From Euonymus europaeus (Eukaryota; Streptophyta; Magnoliopsida; Celastrales; Celastraceae): a stretch of 64,000 bases of DNA. The position numbers and the translations under genes were made by a program. The stretch is from positions 24,757,555 through 24,821,554 of the forward strand of contig OY756963.1 of NCBI GenBank assembly GCA_963580455.1, written 5' to 3'. Positions 40,562 through 51,895 of this stretch are shown here, piece after piece (positions within the stretch are counted from its first letter, which is position 1; every line of letters begins with the position of its first letter). Under the pieces are notes generated by a model. The model was not told the origin of the DNA, made no database searches, and was given only the letters and a program-made list of their open reading frames with translations.

Positions 40562-41146
40562 ATGGATGTCACAAGAATGAACCAAGCGAAGAAAACATCA
40601 AAAGGCCGTCAGAAGATCGAGATCAACCCCATTGAAGTTGCGAACAGGCGACAAGTGACCTTCTCAAAACGTCGGACTGGTCTCATCAAGAAAGCCAGCG
40701 AGCTATGCATACTTTGTGGTGCACAAGTTGGCATCATCACATTCTCTCCAACTGGTAAAAAAGCTTACTGCTTTGGCCATCCGGACGTGGACACTGTCCT
40801 CGCGAAATATCTTGAAGAGGGAAGAGAAGAAGATAAGGAAAACTATGAAGACGGACCCGAAGCAGCAACTAAAGTGTCGTACAAGGAGTACAAGTTGGCT
40901 GAGAAGGCGCTGGAGGAGGAGAAGCAGCGAGCAGCCGAGATTAAGGAGATGCAGATGGTGAATAATAATGAACAGATGTTTTGGTGGGATACTGTGGATA
41001 TGGAGAAACTTGGGATGGTGGAGCTTGAGAAGTATATAGAGGCCATGAAAGACTTGAAGAATAATGTGGGGCTTAGGGCTGATTACTTGCTCAATCAAAG
41101 CATGGGAATCCAAGGCCTTAATCTATATTCTAATCAGTCTCTATAA
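40562..41146 (+). CDS. Type I MADS-box transcription factor (M-alpha, AGL62-like), unit 2
   Basis: A single-exon gene of 194 residues, tandem paralogue of the gene at 28015. The MADS domain (about 12-70) is identical by eye. Differences gather in the C-terminal region: [20 protein letters not shown] against [20 protein letters not shown], a 9-nt insertion giving [14 protein letters not shown], and several substitutions beyond. The frame is open with no K domain, as expected for M-alpha. Retention of both frames alongside change in the C-terminus suggests at least no rapid loss. Family members dimerise with other type I MADS proteins during endosperm development; partners cannot be read from sequence. 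Confidence 0.93.
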   Translation: MDVTRMNQAKKTSKGRQKIEINPIEVANRRQVTFSKRRTGLIKKASELCILCGAQVGIITFSPTGKKAYCFGHPDVDTVLAKYLEEGREEDKENYEDGPEAATKVSYKEYKLAEKALEEEKQRAAEIKEMQMVNNNEQMFWWDTVDMEKLGMVELEKYIEAMKDLKNNVGLRADYLLNQSMGIQGLNLYSNQSL

Positions 41147-41446
41147 ATTTATGGTTTTTTTCCCTGTTAATTGTGATAATTATATTAATAAAAAAAAAAG
41201 TAAGTGAATTCCTTCATAATCATAACAACGAATATAAAAAATGTACGATCCAAAAATTCCGACATTCCTTAAAGGGAAGCATGTTGAACATCTTCTACTC
41301 ATCCAGTTAAATAAATGACAAAAAAATAACGATGAGAAAGCTGGGTAATTATTTAACAAAACATGCTCACTCTGGTATCAACAACATGTACAATTTGATG
41401 CCAAATTGAAAGTACGATGCCTGCAAAATCAATATAAATTTCAAGA

Positions 41447-41574
41447 AGGGCATAAAATGCCATGACACATCAAAACAATCGGTCATGCAGAACTAACAAA
41501 CGATTAGAATGGGCATAAAATGCCATGACACACATCAAAACAATACGAAATGCAGAACTAAGAAACCATTAGAA
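41447..41574. repeat. Two-copy tandem repeat, about 64 bp per unit
   Basis: GGGCATAAAATGCCATGACA starts both units (41447 and 41510), followed by matching CATCAAAACAAT, ATGCAGAACTAA and CGATTAGAA or CCATTAGAA strings. It is a local duplication with no evident function. Confidence 0.8.
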
Positions 41575-41625
41575 GCCCTACTATCCCATTTACAGTCACC
41601 AATAACTTTGGTGATGTGAGTAGAC

Positions 41626-41700
41626 TCAAGTGCAGGGTTTCAGAAGCTTCTCTCCACCTTCAATAGCGTCAACCAAATATATTGCTTCTGGAAATGAAAG
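41626..41700 (-). pseudogene. Exon remnant of a plant 3'-5' exonuclease-domain (EXD1-like) gene
   Basis: On the minus strand a TTTTGCAG acceptor precedes 24 codons reading LSFPEAIYLVDAIEGGEKLL and then KPCT and a stop. This resembles the start of the DEDD 3'-5' exonuclease core in plant Egalitarian/EXD1-like proteins, where (F)P(N/D)AIYLVD.IEGGE follows a conserved intron. The rest of the domain is missing and the reading frame stops at once. It is probably a truncated relic. The match is from memory and short, so family assignment is moderate. Confidence 0.45.
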
Positions 41701-42799
41701 CTGCAAAATACACAAACACAGGCTCAACTATCTCCGTACTATCATCACTTCCATTAGATATTCTTTCACTTTGCCTTTAAGACGAAGGAAAGGTAACATT
41801 GACACTAATGCAGGCATTTCCAATTGATAGTACCCAGGACCAAAAGGAAACTCTAATGACAATATAAGCATAGTTCTTGGAAACTTTTGAACAGATTGAA
41901 ATATGCATAGTCTGTATAATTAAATAAGCATCTTCAATTCTTATACTCTAATTCTAATGATAATATATGTTTTACCAATCTTTTTCAGGTTATATTTAGA
42001 AAAGAAGAAACGCTACAAACAACAATTACATTGTCAGGTAAGGCATAACTAAGCAAAGTCATTCTGCGAAAACACATTATGATATGAGATGAGAAATATC
42101 TGGTCTTTACAAAAAATGAAATTGTTGACTGATGATAAGAGGCCACAAATTTGTCTCTTCCAAGGCATTACATGCAGTTTTCACCACATTGTTATTTGAC
42201 TTATCACCACATTACATGCAGTTTTTCTGTCAAATTAAGCCACCAAATCAACCCATAACCCAATAAATTTATTAACACATGAACTAAATCAGCTCCACCA
42301 TCCATGTAAATCACACACAACATATTGATCAACACCCCACTCAAACCAACTTCAATGGAAGCTTCGCGATATAATATTAGTGCACTCAATCAACCACCAC
42401 ATTTATAAAACTACCTCTAATCTAACACCCTTTTAGAACAGAAGATTCCAAATTGAAATAGAAGCGCAAGACTGAGCTGCTAACAACGCGAAACTACTGA
42501 GCATGAGCAAATTGAGTATGAGCACAAAGCATTAAGCCATTGACATTGCTCTAGCTCTAGCTCTTTTGAGGAGACAAGTGGATACCAGAGGCAGATCAAC
42601 ATCAAGTCAAGATAACACCACTGGATGATGGTATGGCCATGAAGGAGCACCTCCAGTCTATGCAGGCATGGATGTATTTTGCAGTCCCAGCAGTAATTGA
42701 TTCCACAGTAAGAGTAATGCTGACCAAAATTCATGAACATTTTTGAAATCCTTTTAAGTTATGTAGTAACTATGTTTAAATTAAAGCTCTTTGTTAAAT

Positions 42800-42960
42800 A
42801 AACAACGTTTACCTGGAAGCGCTGCGAATACATTTACGACACCATGTTATTACGGCACTTAGATGACATTTTTAAAGCGCCGTAAAATAACAATAACGAC
42901 ACTTACTTTATTTTGGCAACGCATTTAAAGTGCTGACGTTGAGTTCTTTGTTGTGGTGAC
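42800..42960. mobile_element. CACTA-like transposon end fragment
   Basis: The right edge reads TTCTTTGTTGTGGTG, the reverse complement of CACCACAACAAAGAA, close to the CACTACAACAAA ends of plant CACTA elements. Inside are repeated AACGACAC and GCGCCGTAAA-type subterminal motifs. The opposite end is not found. Confidence 0.4.
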
Positions 42961-44877
42961 TTTTATCCCATTTCCTATTCATGCAATCAAATACAGGATA
43001 GAGTGATAGACAATCTTTCTCCACTTGTTCTTTAATTATTTCCAGGCGATAATATATACACAGGAAATATCCTAGCACTCTTACATGCCCAAGGCTCGAT
43101 TATTCCAGCACATGAAAGTGGAATGTGCATTTTCACCAAGATTCCAGAATTGCCGATTTTTAAAATGGCCATAAACTAGAGATTCTCTATCAATAATTAC
43201 AACATCAAAATCTACATATTCTAGCACTCTAATTTGCTATTTTTTTCTTCTTATAGGGATCATTTTTCAATTACTTCTGCACCAGCACATGATCACCTGA
43301 GCATGCACATAAAAGCTTGGCAGGACTACAGAACTCAGAAACTAATTTGAAAAGGTGACCAAAAAGTATGATGCCAAGTCATATTAAAAGCTTATCCTTG
43401 GTTGTTTCCATTAATTGAGAGATTCAACTCTTCTTATAGCCCTTCTCACTAAATAGAAGAGTAGAAGACAGTACTACAGTTAATTTGGGGCTATAGCAAC
43501 TTTGGAAGCCACCAGCAGCAGAACCCAGAAAGGAAAATTATCTTAACATTCCAATAAATAGAGGTGAGATGAAATTTACAGCACTGGGGAGCTCCATCTA
43601 GCAGCAGAGTGATTAAGAGTTATCCACCATTAAGCATCTGATAAGGCACATTTAAATGAAAAAGAACATCGACACGACAAATATGAGTGAGTGTGACATT
43701 GTTAACATAGTTTTAGCCTTCATTTTTTTTTTATAAATAGAAATCATAGGGACAAAAGAAAGATTACAATAACCACAAGGATTACTTTTGTCTTCAGCCC
43801 TAATTTATACTGCATTAGCATAAAGAGAAGTATTCCGAAACATCACAAAAATAACTCATCCTAAAAGTGGTTTTGCAGCACAGACAAACCTAGTGCCCCC
43901 TTTCTTTCCTGTAATCCTAATTGTAGAATGTAGAAGAAAAAAGAAACTGAAGAAAATGCATACCACTAAAGAACTCATGCGATCATTGATCATTTCGATA
44001 AGCGAGGTAGAAATCATATCAGGAAAGCATTAGGAAGTTTATCTCTTGTAAATCATTTCTAGCAAGAACACAACCATGAACATGTTGGTCGGGACCAGTT
44101 ATTGGAACAAATTGATTGAATACAGCATATTCTATAAACTTAAATTTAGAGCAGCAGGATATTCATTATTAGTTTCACCACGAACTAGGAATTGACCTGA
44201 AACTGGAAGTTTCTGACATTTATCTCTGGATGCTAGTCATTTAAAATGTATCCAGGGAGATATAGACCAAAATGAAGCTGTCAATGTTGTGTAAGGCATG
44301 TCTTAAATCACCATTACAATTTAGGCTCGGATAAAATTCCTGAAATTAGTTGTATTTTGTCAGAAATATAATTTTTTCATAGCCATTCCTGTGCACCTAA
44401 TAGCATTAACAAAACAATTCCCAATACATAAGCGCCAATCCATCGGTATTCCTACCATTCCTCATTCTCCCACAGCACAGCAACCACAACCAAATAAAAA
44501 TCCGCATAGAAGCTAGGGCTTAGTAAAGACTGGAACTTTACCTGAGATTGTGAACCAAGCGCAGCTGGTTTACATGAACAAAGCAGCAACCAGAGTAGAA
44601 GTTCCAGCCAACGGCATGAGCAATTCCGGTGGTTGAACGGACGTAAATTGGCAGCAGTGGCGACGGCCTAACACGTTTTCACGGCAGTGGTCGTTGCCAC
44701 ACCAGAGCCCAAGCGACCACCATAACTCGGTGAGTATCAATTAGAATTCCATAAAAGATTAAAAATTCATTCAAACGATTTAAAATATAGCCATTTAGGC
44801 ATTAACCATAGTCCCAAAAAAAAAAGGAAGAGGATAAAATTGTAAAACAGCTGTTACTGAATCCTTGTTCCGCGATA

Positions 44878-45935
44878 AGGGCAATGCTAGGTACCCATCA
44901 TCCCAGGCCTGGATAATGTCTCAGGAGCAGCTGACTGGTATATCAAACAAATATTTAATGAAATTTATAAATTTATTTTATGAATTTTATTATTATTTTT
45001 CAATGGAATAAACACATTTGAGATAGAATTGAATGTATCTTATTAATTCCATTGTTTTTTTTAATGAAATAAACATATGTTTCATACAGAAATTAATAGA
45101 AATTACGAATTTCATTGTTTTTTTTCAATGGAATAAACACACGTCTGATACATAATTGAATATAATTATTAATTTCATTATTTTTTATCAATGAAATAAA
45201 CAGATCTATGACAGAAAATGCTAAATGCTTGCTTCAATTTCATTAAAAATATGTTTAAATATGATAAGAAGTGCACACTGATATTTACATTCAAATAATA
45301 CACAATTAAAATCAACATTCAAAAATTAATGGAATGATATCAGATTTCAATAACCAAACTAAAAATTCATTTGTTCTCTACCATTTTGGCCCAAAATCCA
45401 TTGATTAAAATCAATGGAATAATTTTTCGGCGACTATTTCTGTCGTTCAGGGACTGAGACATGTAGAGCTCGTGGAGACAAATTCAGTTATGGTGGTGGT
45501 TCATGAAGGGATAGCATACGGTGGTCGGATAGAGTGCCGAAAGTTTTGGTTGACCGCGACTTTAAGATGAGAGTTCGACGAAATAGACGGTTGTCAACAG
45601 TAAACGAAGGTTGGAGATGACTCATGGTGCTCCGGCCTTTCAGATCGATGGGTCGATAACTCCGATCGGTGAAGTTTGGATTCCGGTGCTGAGGAAGAAA
45701 GAGAGAGGAAGGAGAGATCGTGAGAGTGAGAGTGAGAGATAGAGGAAAGAGAATGTGAGAATGGGTATTTGTGTGAAATTTTAAAATTCAAAATTTTTTC
45801 ACATAAACTTGTCTAGATGGACATGCCACCTAAGAATGGATTTTACTCTTTTGACGTGTTTAAGTTAAATATATAATTTACTTAACACGTCGATCTTTTT
45901 ATTCTCCTTCCCTGGTGACTCTCCAATGGCATCCC
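44878..45935. mobile_element. Possible MULE-like insertion of about 1 kb
   Basis: The left edge GGGCAATGCTAGGTACCCA and the right edge (reverse complement AGGGATGCCATTGGAGAGTC) are loosely similar inverted ends of a kind common in plant MITEs and MULEs. The interior contains a minisatellite and a Ser/His-rich minus-strand frame (45594-45791) without recognised homology. The target duplication is not clear. Confidence 0.25.
44986..45215. repeat. AT-rich minisatellite, about 65 bp period
   Basis: Roughly three and a half diverged units share the core T(T)nCAATG(G/A)AATAAACA followed by a variable TGA-ACATAATTGAAT-like part and TTAATTTCATT. Units begin near 44990, 45055, 45120 and 45185. Confidence 0.65.
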
Positions 45936-47046
45936 TGATTGGGTAAGCCGTAAGCATCCGCTTTGATTTGCCTCGTAATTGGTAATCTCTGGCTTAGTCA
46001 CTAGTTTGCTCTGGTCATCTTTGCTAGGGTTCAACACGGCAGCTTCAAGGTGGTGTGAAAAAAGAAATGAAGAACCCTATTGTCCAATAGATCTCTCTAT
46101 AGTTGGATCGATTGTGGTTCTTTATTTGCAGCTTGCTTTCCTGAATTGTGGATTCCATTGTCGGTACGTGGTTTTGGCTCTTCAGTGCTTTCTAATTTTG
46201 AACAATCTTGAATCTTTCATACTCTATGCCCAACATGTATTTCTTGGCTTGTCTTCGCACCTAGTTGAGCTGATAACAATCTAAATGTGGATTGTTGACT
46301 GAATTTGTTATTTAGGATAAATTGCTTTTTATTATGTTACAAGTATTTAATTGATTTTTTTCTTTTGAATAATTTCTTAGGTGAAGCAGATTATGTTTGT
46401 TGGGTACCTTTAGATGCTGGTTTGGGATTTCGATAGGTAGACTGATCATTCAATAGTCTTATATATATATATATTACATACCTGTTTTTCATTGGAGAGT
46501 GCTGGTGATGAAGATTCATCATATGGCCATTTTTATTGTTCGTTTAGTTTATATTTAATATGGTAATATGGCTAGCTACTCGAACTGGTAGATCATTGCA
46601 TTCATCCATTAGGCCATCGTTGGGCTTGTTTCCATATTTTTGTGTTATGGAAGAAACAGTTGCTATTGCCATGAAGTTTCTTGTGAGGTCCTATGATATG
46701 ATGGACTTGCTTCATAGTTTCTGTATCTAATGGAAATACGATTACATACAATTGGCAAGGCATCTCAAGTAATGTGGTTCATTATCCGCAAAATGGGGTC
46801 AGAACCTAATAGTCTGACTGAAAATCAATATTAGTTTACTTCTTCATTGGATTCCAGTTATTTCTGGTGCATGAATTTTACATGAGGGTGGTTTTTTTGA
46901 TACTCTCACTCTGGTCGAGTCTACTACTTACTGACCAATTGTTCATGGTGGAAGCCATTAATACTTATTTTGGAGGTTGCAGGTTGTGCTTTATTGGTAG
47001 TTTCCCTCACGAATCGTGCTCAAATGGCGCTTTGTTGGCAACAACT

Positions 47047-48878
47047 ATGCTACCCACTGGGGCGAAAGAAACCCCACTTCGTGACAGCAACAACCAGAAG
47101 GTCCATCCACAACCCATGGAAGAGGCCAATCAGAACCCAGAAGCTTTTGAAGCCATGGTATCTACGATTTTTAATAATGTCTCCTCTCTGAAGTCAACTT
47201 ACATCCAACTCCAAGCTGCCCATACTCCCTATGACCCTGAAAAAATTCAAGATACCGATAAGTTAGTGGTTTCTAAGCTGAAGAACCTATCTGAGGTTAA
47301 ACATATTTACAGGGAAAGTAACCCAAAACCAGTATGTGTTTCTCCTCAAGACTCTCGTTTGGCTGCAGAGATCTAGGAACAACAAGCCTGCTAAAAACAT
47401 ACGAGGTTATGGTAAAGAAATTTCAATAGGAACTTCAGAATAAGGACTCAGAGATTCATCAGTTACAGCGGCAAATTGAAGAGGCAGACCAAAAGCGAGC
47501 TAAACTGGGAAAAAAAATCTCAAACTTAGGGGCTTGTCAACCAGAGAATCTGAAGATTCTGGAGATGAAACTAGACTGCTTAACGTTGATCTAACCCTGG
47601 ATCTCTTCACATCAGCTGTGGAAGTCGCCTTTAAAGCAATTCATGATTTTTCTAAACCGTTGATTAACATAATGAAAGCTATTGGGTGGGATTGATGTTG
47701 CGGCTAATTCAATTGAACCTAATGCTGTATATGGAAAGAGAGTTCAAGAAATATGCATTTGAGTCTCATATGTGCCAGAGAATGTTTGATGGATTTCAGC
47801 ATGAAAACTTCTCCATCAAATCAGATAATCTTACCGTCTGTAAAGAGAGTTTCCTTAACCAATTTCTTGCTTTAAGGGAAATGGATCCACTAGACATGCT
47901 AGGTCAAAACCCGGATTCTATCTTCGGGACATTTTGCAGGAGCAAGTACGTAGCTGTGGTCCACCCAAAGATGGAGGCTTCATTCTTTGGAAATTTAGAT
48001 CAACGCAATTATGTAATAGGTGGTGTAGGGATGAAAATGAGCCGGGCCGCCCGTTTAAGGCCCGGCTCGAGCTCGGCTCATTTGCAAATGAGCCGAGCTC
48101 GGGCTCTATTGCAGGCCCGTTTGCCTAAACGGGCCGAGCCCGGACTTACAAAAGCCCGACCCTTAGGCCCTAGGGCCTATATAGTTATATAATTTATTTT
48201 ATTTATTTATACATAATACATTATATATTATATGTTATAACTTATAAGTCAATATACCTGCCCTCACCAAAGTCAAAAGCCCAGCCCCATCGACATAGTA
48301 CATGTTATATATATATAATATGTAATATGTAATATAATATATGAAATATATGTTGACATGTTGTGCCTTATGTAAATGATTGAATGATGAAACATTACAC
48401 TGCAAGAACAGAGACGCAGAAGTTCAAACGAGCCTTAAGGGCCGGGCTTAGGGCCTGGTCCTTTTAAAACGAGCCGAGCCCGAGCTCGATTTTTCAGGCC
48501 CTATCGAGCTCGGGCCGATAAAATAATATAGGGCCGGGCTTAGGGCCTATCAAGGCCCGGCTCAGCCCGGCCCTATTTCATCCCTAAGGTGGTGGTCATC
48601 CGAGGACTCCTTTCTATCAGGCATTTCAAAAACTAGCTAAATCCATATGGCTTTTGCACCGGCTAGCTTATTCATTTGATCCAGCTGTCAAAGTTTTTCA
48701 GGTTAAGACGGGTAGAGAGTTCTCAGAGGTTTATATGGAAAGTGTTGTGAGGAATTTGATAGTGGATGAAAATGAAGAGAAACCTAAGGTGGGGCTTGTT
48801 GTGATGCCTGGTTTTTGAATAGGTGGAAGTGTGATTCAGAGCAGAGTATATCTCTCTGGTGTGAAGGTTGCCAACTGA
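47047..48878 (+). pseudogene. DUF641 (GIL1/IRKI-like) gene, broken by stops, a frameshift and a hAT insertion
   Basis: The intact family (GRAVITROPIC IN THE LIGHT 1 and IRK-interacting protein type) has a coiled coil followed by a conserved C-terminal region and is encoded without introns. Here homology runs from MLPTGAKETPLRDSNNQKVH through AHTPYDPEKIQ, NPKPVCVSPQDSRLAAEI, FESHMCQRMFDGFQHENFS and EMDPLDMLGQNPDS to PKVGLVVMPGF and the end YLSGVKVAN. Disabling changes: TAG after AAEI (47374-47376); a second TAG shortly after in KFQ*ELQ; a 1-bp deletion after GWD at about 47692; TGA in place of Trp in MPGFW; and a 561-bp MITE between NYVIGG and GHPRTPF. It cannot make the full protein. A related gene lies near EPSPS and transketolase in Arabidopsis (At2g45260, from memory). 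Confidence 0.92.
48026..48586. mobile_element. hAT-type MITE inside the DUF641 pseudogene
   Basis: The ends TAGGGATGAAAAT and ATTTCATCCCTA are inverted, and a perfect 8-bp direct repeat AGGTGGTG flanks them (48018-48025 and 48587-48594). Just inside each end lie GC-rich blocks (GGGCCGGGCT, GAGCTCGGGC) around an AT-rich core at 48180-48400. It has no transposase. The GAGCCGAGC-type blocks resemble those of the MITE at 6514, suggesting related families. Confidence 0.92.
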
Positions 48879-50284
48879 ATTCTGTAGTACTATAGTCTAA
48901 TGCTAGTGTGTTTGTAACTTTAATATAGGATTGTTGCTTTGCCTTGCCAATTGGAACATAGTATTGCTTTATAATTTGTTTTTACCCTTTTCCCTTGTGT
49001 AATTGTAAGATTTGTTGTATGAGATGAGAAGTGTTTTTTATACTTGTCGATGCGATTTTTGCATACAAGGAATGTCTGCTTGGGGTACTGAGCATTCCTA
49101 TGATCCTGTCTTTTCTCTCACCTTTCAGAAAATAACTACGCCACTCCTCGAGGCTCGAACCCATAACTTCTTTATGGTGGAAGTTTCATAAAATAACATC
49201 TCTACTCCTCGAATCCAAAACGATCTTCATTATGTGGAATGGTGAAAGTGTGAGTAGTAAAGTGACCTCACTTTTTTTTTTCCTTTTCTTTAGTCTGCCT
49301 GTAACATGGAAACTACTTATTTTGAGGTGGAGGGTCTCCAACAACAAAAATTAGCAGGTCACCCCGCATTTGCTGAGTGCTGACCACTTTACGGGTGGGC
49401 CAGGAAATGCCCAAAGAGACATAGGCCAAGGTGAGAAAAGAGAGACCAGTATTATTAGAGAGCCCATTCAATTAGCCACACACCTTGACCAGGTCCACAA
49501 CATTGAATGCTGATTCATATCCAGAAGTGTGTATTTAAATTACTCATCAGTTGTAATGTGCTTATTCTAGGCTTCCATGTCTTCAATTTGGTCGGCGGAT
49601 GAGTGAGGAGATGCACAATCTCACATGGCTTGATGGGTGTCCCAAATATAAATATTGATATGACCTAAATTCCTATCGTCAGGTTTTCAACGTAAAGAAA
49701 TTTTTTACCGAACGATAAAATAAATTGAAATAAAGCGTAGCATATGATTATAAGAACATTATTATCAGTAAAGTAAAAAATTAATTGAGACCTTTCGAGT
49801 TATACGATTTGACTCTAAATAAATTCAACGTTAGGTTATTACCTAAGTGGTTTGAACAATGAATAATACTACTACCTCCTTAATGAACACACTTCTAAAG
49901 AATCTCTTGACACTAATAATGTAATATTGCGTTGACAAGCAATCAGTTAACTAGGATGATTAATGCGTGCCAGTCAAGTACCGCAGGCATCGGCAAGCCC
50001 TTTCTGATGCTGATTAGTGTCATTCTCTAAGGTTAAAAGCTTAAGCAACTCAACAACTTGATCCATCAAAATTGATACTTCAGAAACCAGAAAAGTTAAC
50101 CAAATATTCTCCACATGATCCTATCCGAGAAACTCTGGGAGTGTTGTATGGTCAAAACATGTTACTCTAGCTAGGCATGTGATACTTACAACATCTCTAT
50201 ATATATATAAACAGCTAATTAATTCAATCTCCAACAAAAGTAGTCAGACGTCCTCTTTGTTCAAATTCTTTCAATCAACAGAAG
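48879..50284. other. Intergenic region before the PMEI gene
   Basis: No gene is recognised. A minus-strand stretch at about 49020-49230 contains a B-box-like GGGTTCGAGCC and might be an old SINE. 49350-50170 is plain AT-rich sequence. Confidence 0.45.
50198..50210 (+). promoter_or_regulatory. TATA box of the PMEI gene
   Basis: CTATATATATATAAACAGC lies about 80 bp before the start codon, a good plant TATA context for a leader of 50 nt or so. Confidence 0.55.
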
Positions 50285-50905
50285 ATGAACCAACTCAGCT
50301 TATCTTTCCTACTTCTCAACATCTTTTGCATCACAGGCATGGTGGAGCCGGCTTCCGCGAGAACCTCTCGGTCGACGGGCAACCTCGCCGCCTGGTGCAA
50401 GACCACCCGGTACCCAGCCCTATGCGTCCAGTCCCTCTCAGGCTTAACAAACTCCAAAATCCAAACCCCCCAACAGTTGGCCCAAGCTGCCTTATCAGTA
50501 AGCCTCTACAAGGCAATTTACACAAAATCATACCTGATGAAGGTAGCAAGTGAACTCAAAGCAACCAAGGGTAAAGACTACATGGTTGTGAAAGACTGCT
50601 TGGACCAAATCAGTGACGTTGTGGCTCAACTCAGTCAATCAATCACAGAGCTCCGTCGATTTGGAGGACAGACTGCGATTACTGAAAATGTTTATTGGCA
50701 TATAAGCAATGTTGAAACATGGACTAGTGCTGCCATGACCGATGCAAGTACCTGTGTGGAGTATTTTCCAGGTCGTAGAATGAGCAAACTGAAGGCCACA
50801 ATTAAGGGTAAGACAGTGAATGTGGTGCAACTCACAAGTAATGCACTCACCTTGTTTAATCGATATGCTAAAAGATACCTAGCTCGCAATGCAAATAAGC
50901 CATAA
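50285..50905 (+). CDS. Pectin methylesterase inhibitor (PMEI domain protein)
   Basis: A secreted helical-bundle inhibitor that, in characterised relatives, blocks pectin methylesterases in the cell wall; some relatives inhibit invertases. It is a single exon of 206 residues. Residues 1-25 (MNQLSLSFLLLNIFCITGMV then EPASA) form a signal peptide. Four cysteines at 38, 47, 105 and 157 match the two conserved disulphides: WCKTTRYPALC forms the N-terminal hairpin, and DC with TC forms the second pair. TWTSAAMTDASTCVEYF is the typical C-terminal motif. The family's helices fill 60-195. It has no linked PME catalytic domain. A TATA box lies about 80 bp upstream. Inhibitor of PME is likelier than of invertase, but sequence alone does not decide. 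Confidence 0.92.
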   Translation: MNQLSLSFLLLNIFCITGMVEPASARTSRSTGNLAAWCKTTRYPALCVQSLSGLTNSKIQTPQQLAQAALSVSLYKAIYTKSYLMKVASELKATKGKDYMVVKDCLDQISDVVAQLSQSITELRRFGGQTAITENVYWHISNVETWTSAAMTDASTCVEYFPGRRMSKLKATIKGKTVNVVQLTSNALTLFNRYAKRYLARNANKP

Positions 50906-51466
50906 TTCAATCATGGTTGTTGATTTGTTTGTTATTCAGAAACTTGTTTATGTAAGATTTGCAGTGAAAGCATATATATATATATATGATATGTGAATAT
51001 TGGCAGTTTTGTTCTTGTTACATTTATGATTAGTGTATTAAGCTTCTGATCAGGACAGCGGGCATGATCCATTTTTAAAAAAAAATTACAGAGAAACTCT
51101 TAATTGATTTTAATGAGAATCAAAAAATTATTTCTTTAACAATGTATTGTTGAATTATATAATTTATATATTACGGGGCACTATCCATAAAAATTGCCAA
51201 CTAGATTATTTGTGACAAAATCAAACATAAAATAATGGTTTCATACTGTGATATTTGTATGCTGCTTAAATTGAAATAGTTGATGATCACTTTTTTATTA
51301 GTATAAAATAAAAGGTTGAAAACTATAGGTGGAACCATTTGTTGCATGATTTTGTAAAGACTAGACTGAGTATGTTCTACTAAGCATTGAAATTCGAAAT
51401 TGATGTACAGGATTTGTTACTATCAACAAGGATTGAGAAACTAAAATCTACCCATGCAAAACATGA

Positions 51467-51539
51467 TCCGTTGTAGTCTAGTTGGTTAGGATACTCGGCT
51501 CTCACCCGAGAGACCCGGGTTCAAGTCCCGGCAACGGAA
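51467..51539 (+). tRNA. tRNA-Glu, anticodon CTC
   Basis: A full cloverleaf is visible. The acceptor stem is TCCGTTG with CAACGGA. TAGTCTAGTTGGTTAGGATA is the D arm and A box. CTCGG-CTCTCAC-CCGAG is the anticodon arm with CTC. CCCGGGTTCAAGTCCCGG is the T arm and B box. A T-run starts right after the gene (Pol III stop). No intron. Confidence 0.96.
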
Positions 51540-51715
51540 TTTTGTTTTCAACTATTTGCTTGTTTTGTGTAAGCATTATAATGTTACAAAAAGTTACTCT
51601 GTCTGCTTGTTTTGCATTTTCATCATAATAAATTTCTGCACATTAATTGTTTTAAATTTTAAAACTTTGGTATTGATTCATTTTGACATAATTATTTCAT
51701 AATGGAAATATGACT

Positions 51716-51895
51716 ATAGGGCTGTAAAAAAATTCGACAAAATAAAAACTGATTGAAACAGAATTAATTGGTTGTTTTTTATTTTTAAAAATTACACATT
51801 TTGCACTAAAATTAATCAAAAAATTGATATAATTGAAGAAATAATTTGACGAAAATATGTCAAAAAACCAACTAAAATAGATTATTGGCACCCCT
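51716..51895. mobile_element. Possible hAT-type MITE
   Basis: The left edge TATAGGGCTGTAAAAAAATT and the right edge TTGGCACCCCTA are imperfect inverted ends of the TAGGGGTGYMAA class. An inner palindromic match exists (CTGATTGAAAC, AACCAACTAAAAT). The target duplication is not evident. Confidence 0.3.

Larger units (their letters stand above)
28806..41220. repeat. Tandem segmental duplication, unit 2
   Basis: This is a direct copy of 15821-28661 (see unit 1). It starts inside arginase exon 6, so the gene's 3' end was not included. It carries its own insertion of about 2.63 kb (32849-35473) upstream of the arginase copy and lacks the hAT/MULE insertion found in unit 1. Confidence 0.95.
41221..46980. 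other. Gene-poor region with repeats and gene remnants
   Basis: Apart from the short remnants and repeats listed separately, I see no open gene. A donor-like AG|GTAAAG on the minus strand near 44542, preceded by a GC-richer stretch (44545-44740), may mark an old 5' exon belonging to the exon remnant at 41626. 46000-46980 is probably the leader and intron of the DUF641 pseudogene. Confidence 0.45.

Noticed and set aside
45594..45791. Minus-strand frame rich in Ser and His
   Set aside because: Derived from simple GA/CT-rich repeats (GAGAGTGAGAGTGAGAG) in a possible transposon; no recognisable domain.
49020..49230. Possible SINE with B-box-like GGGTTCGAGCC on minus strand
   Set aside because: No convincing A box, A-tail or target duplication, so it is not listed as an element.
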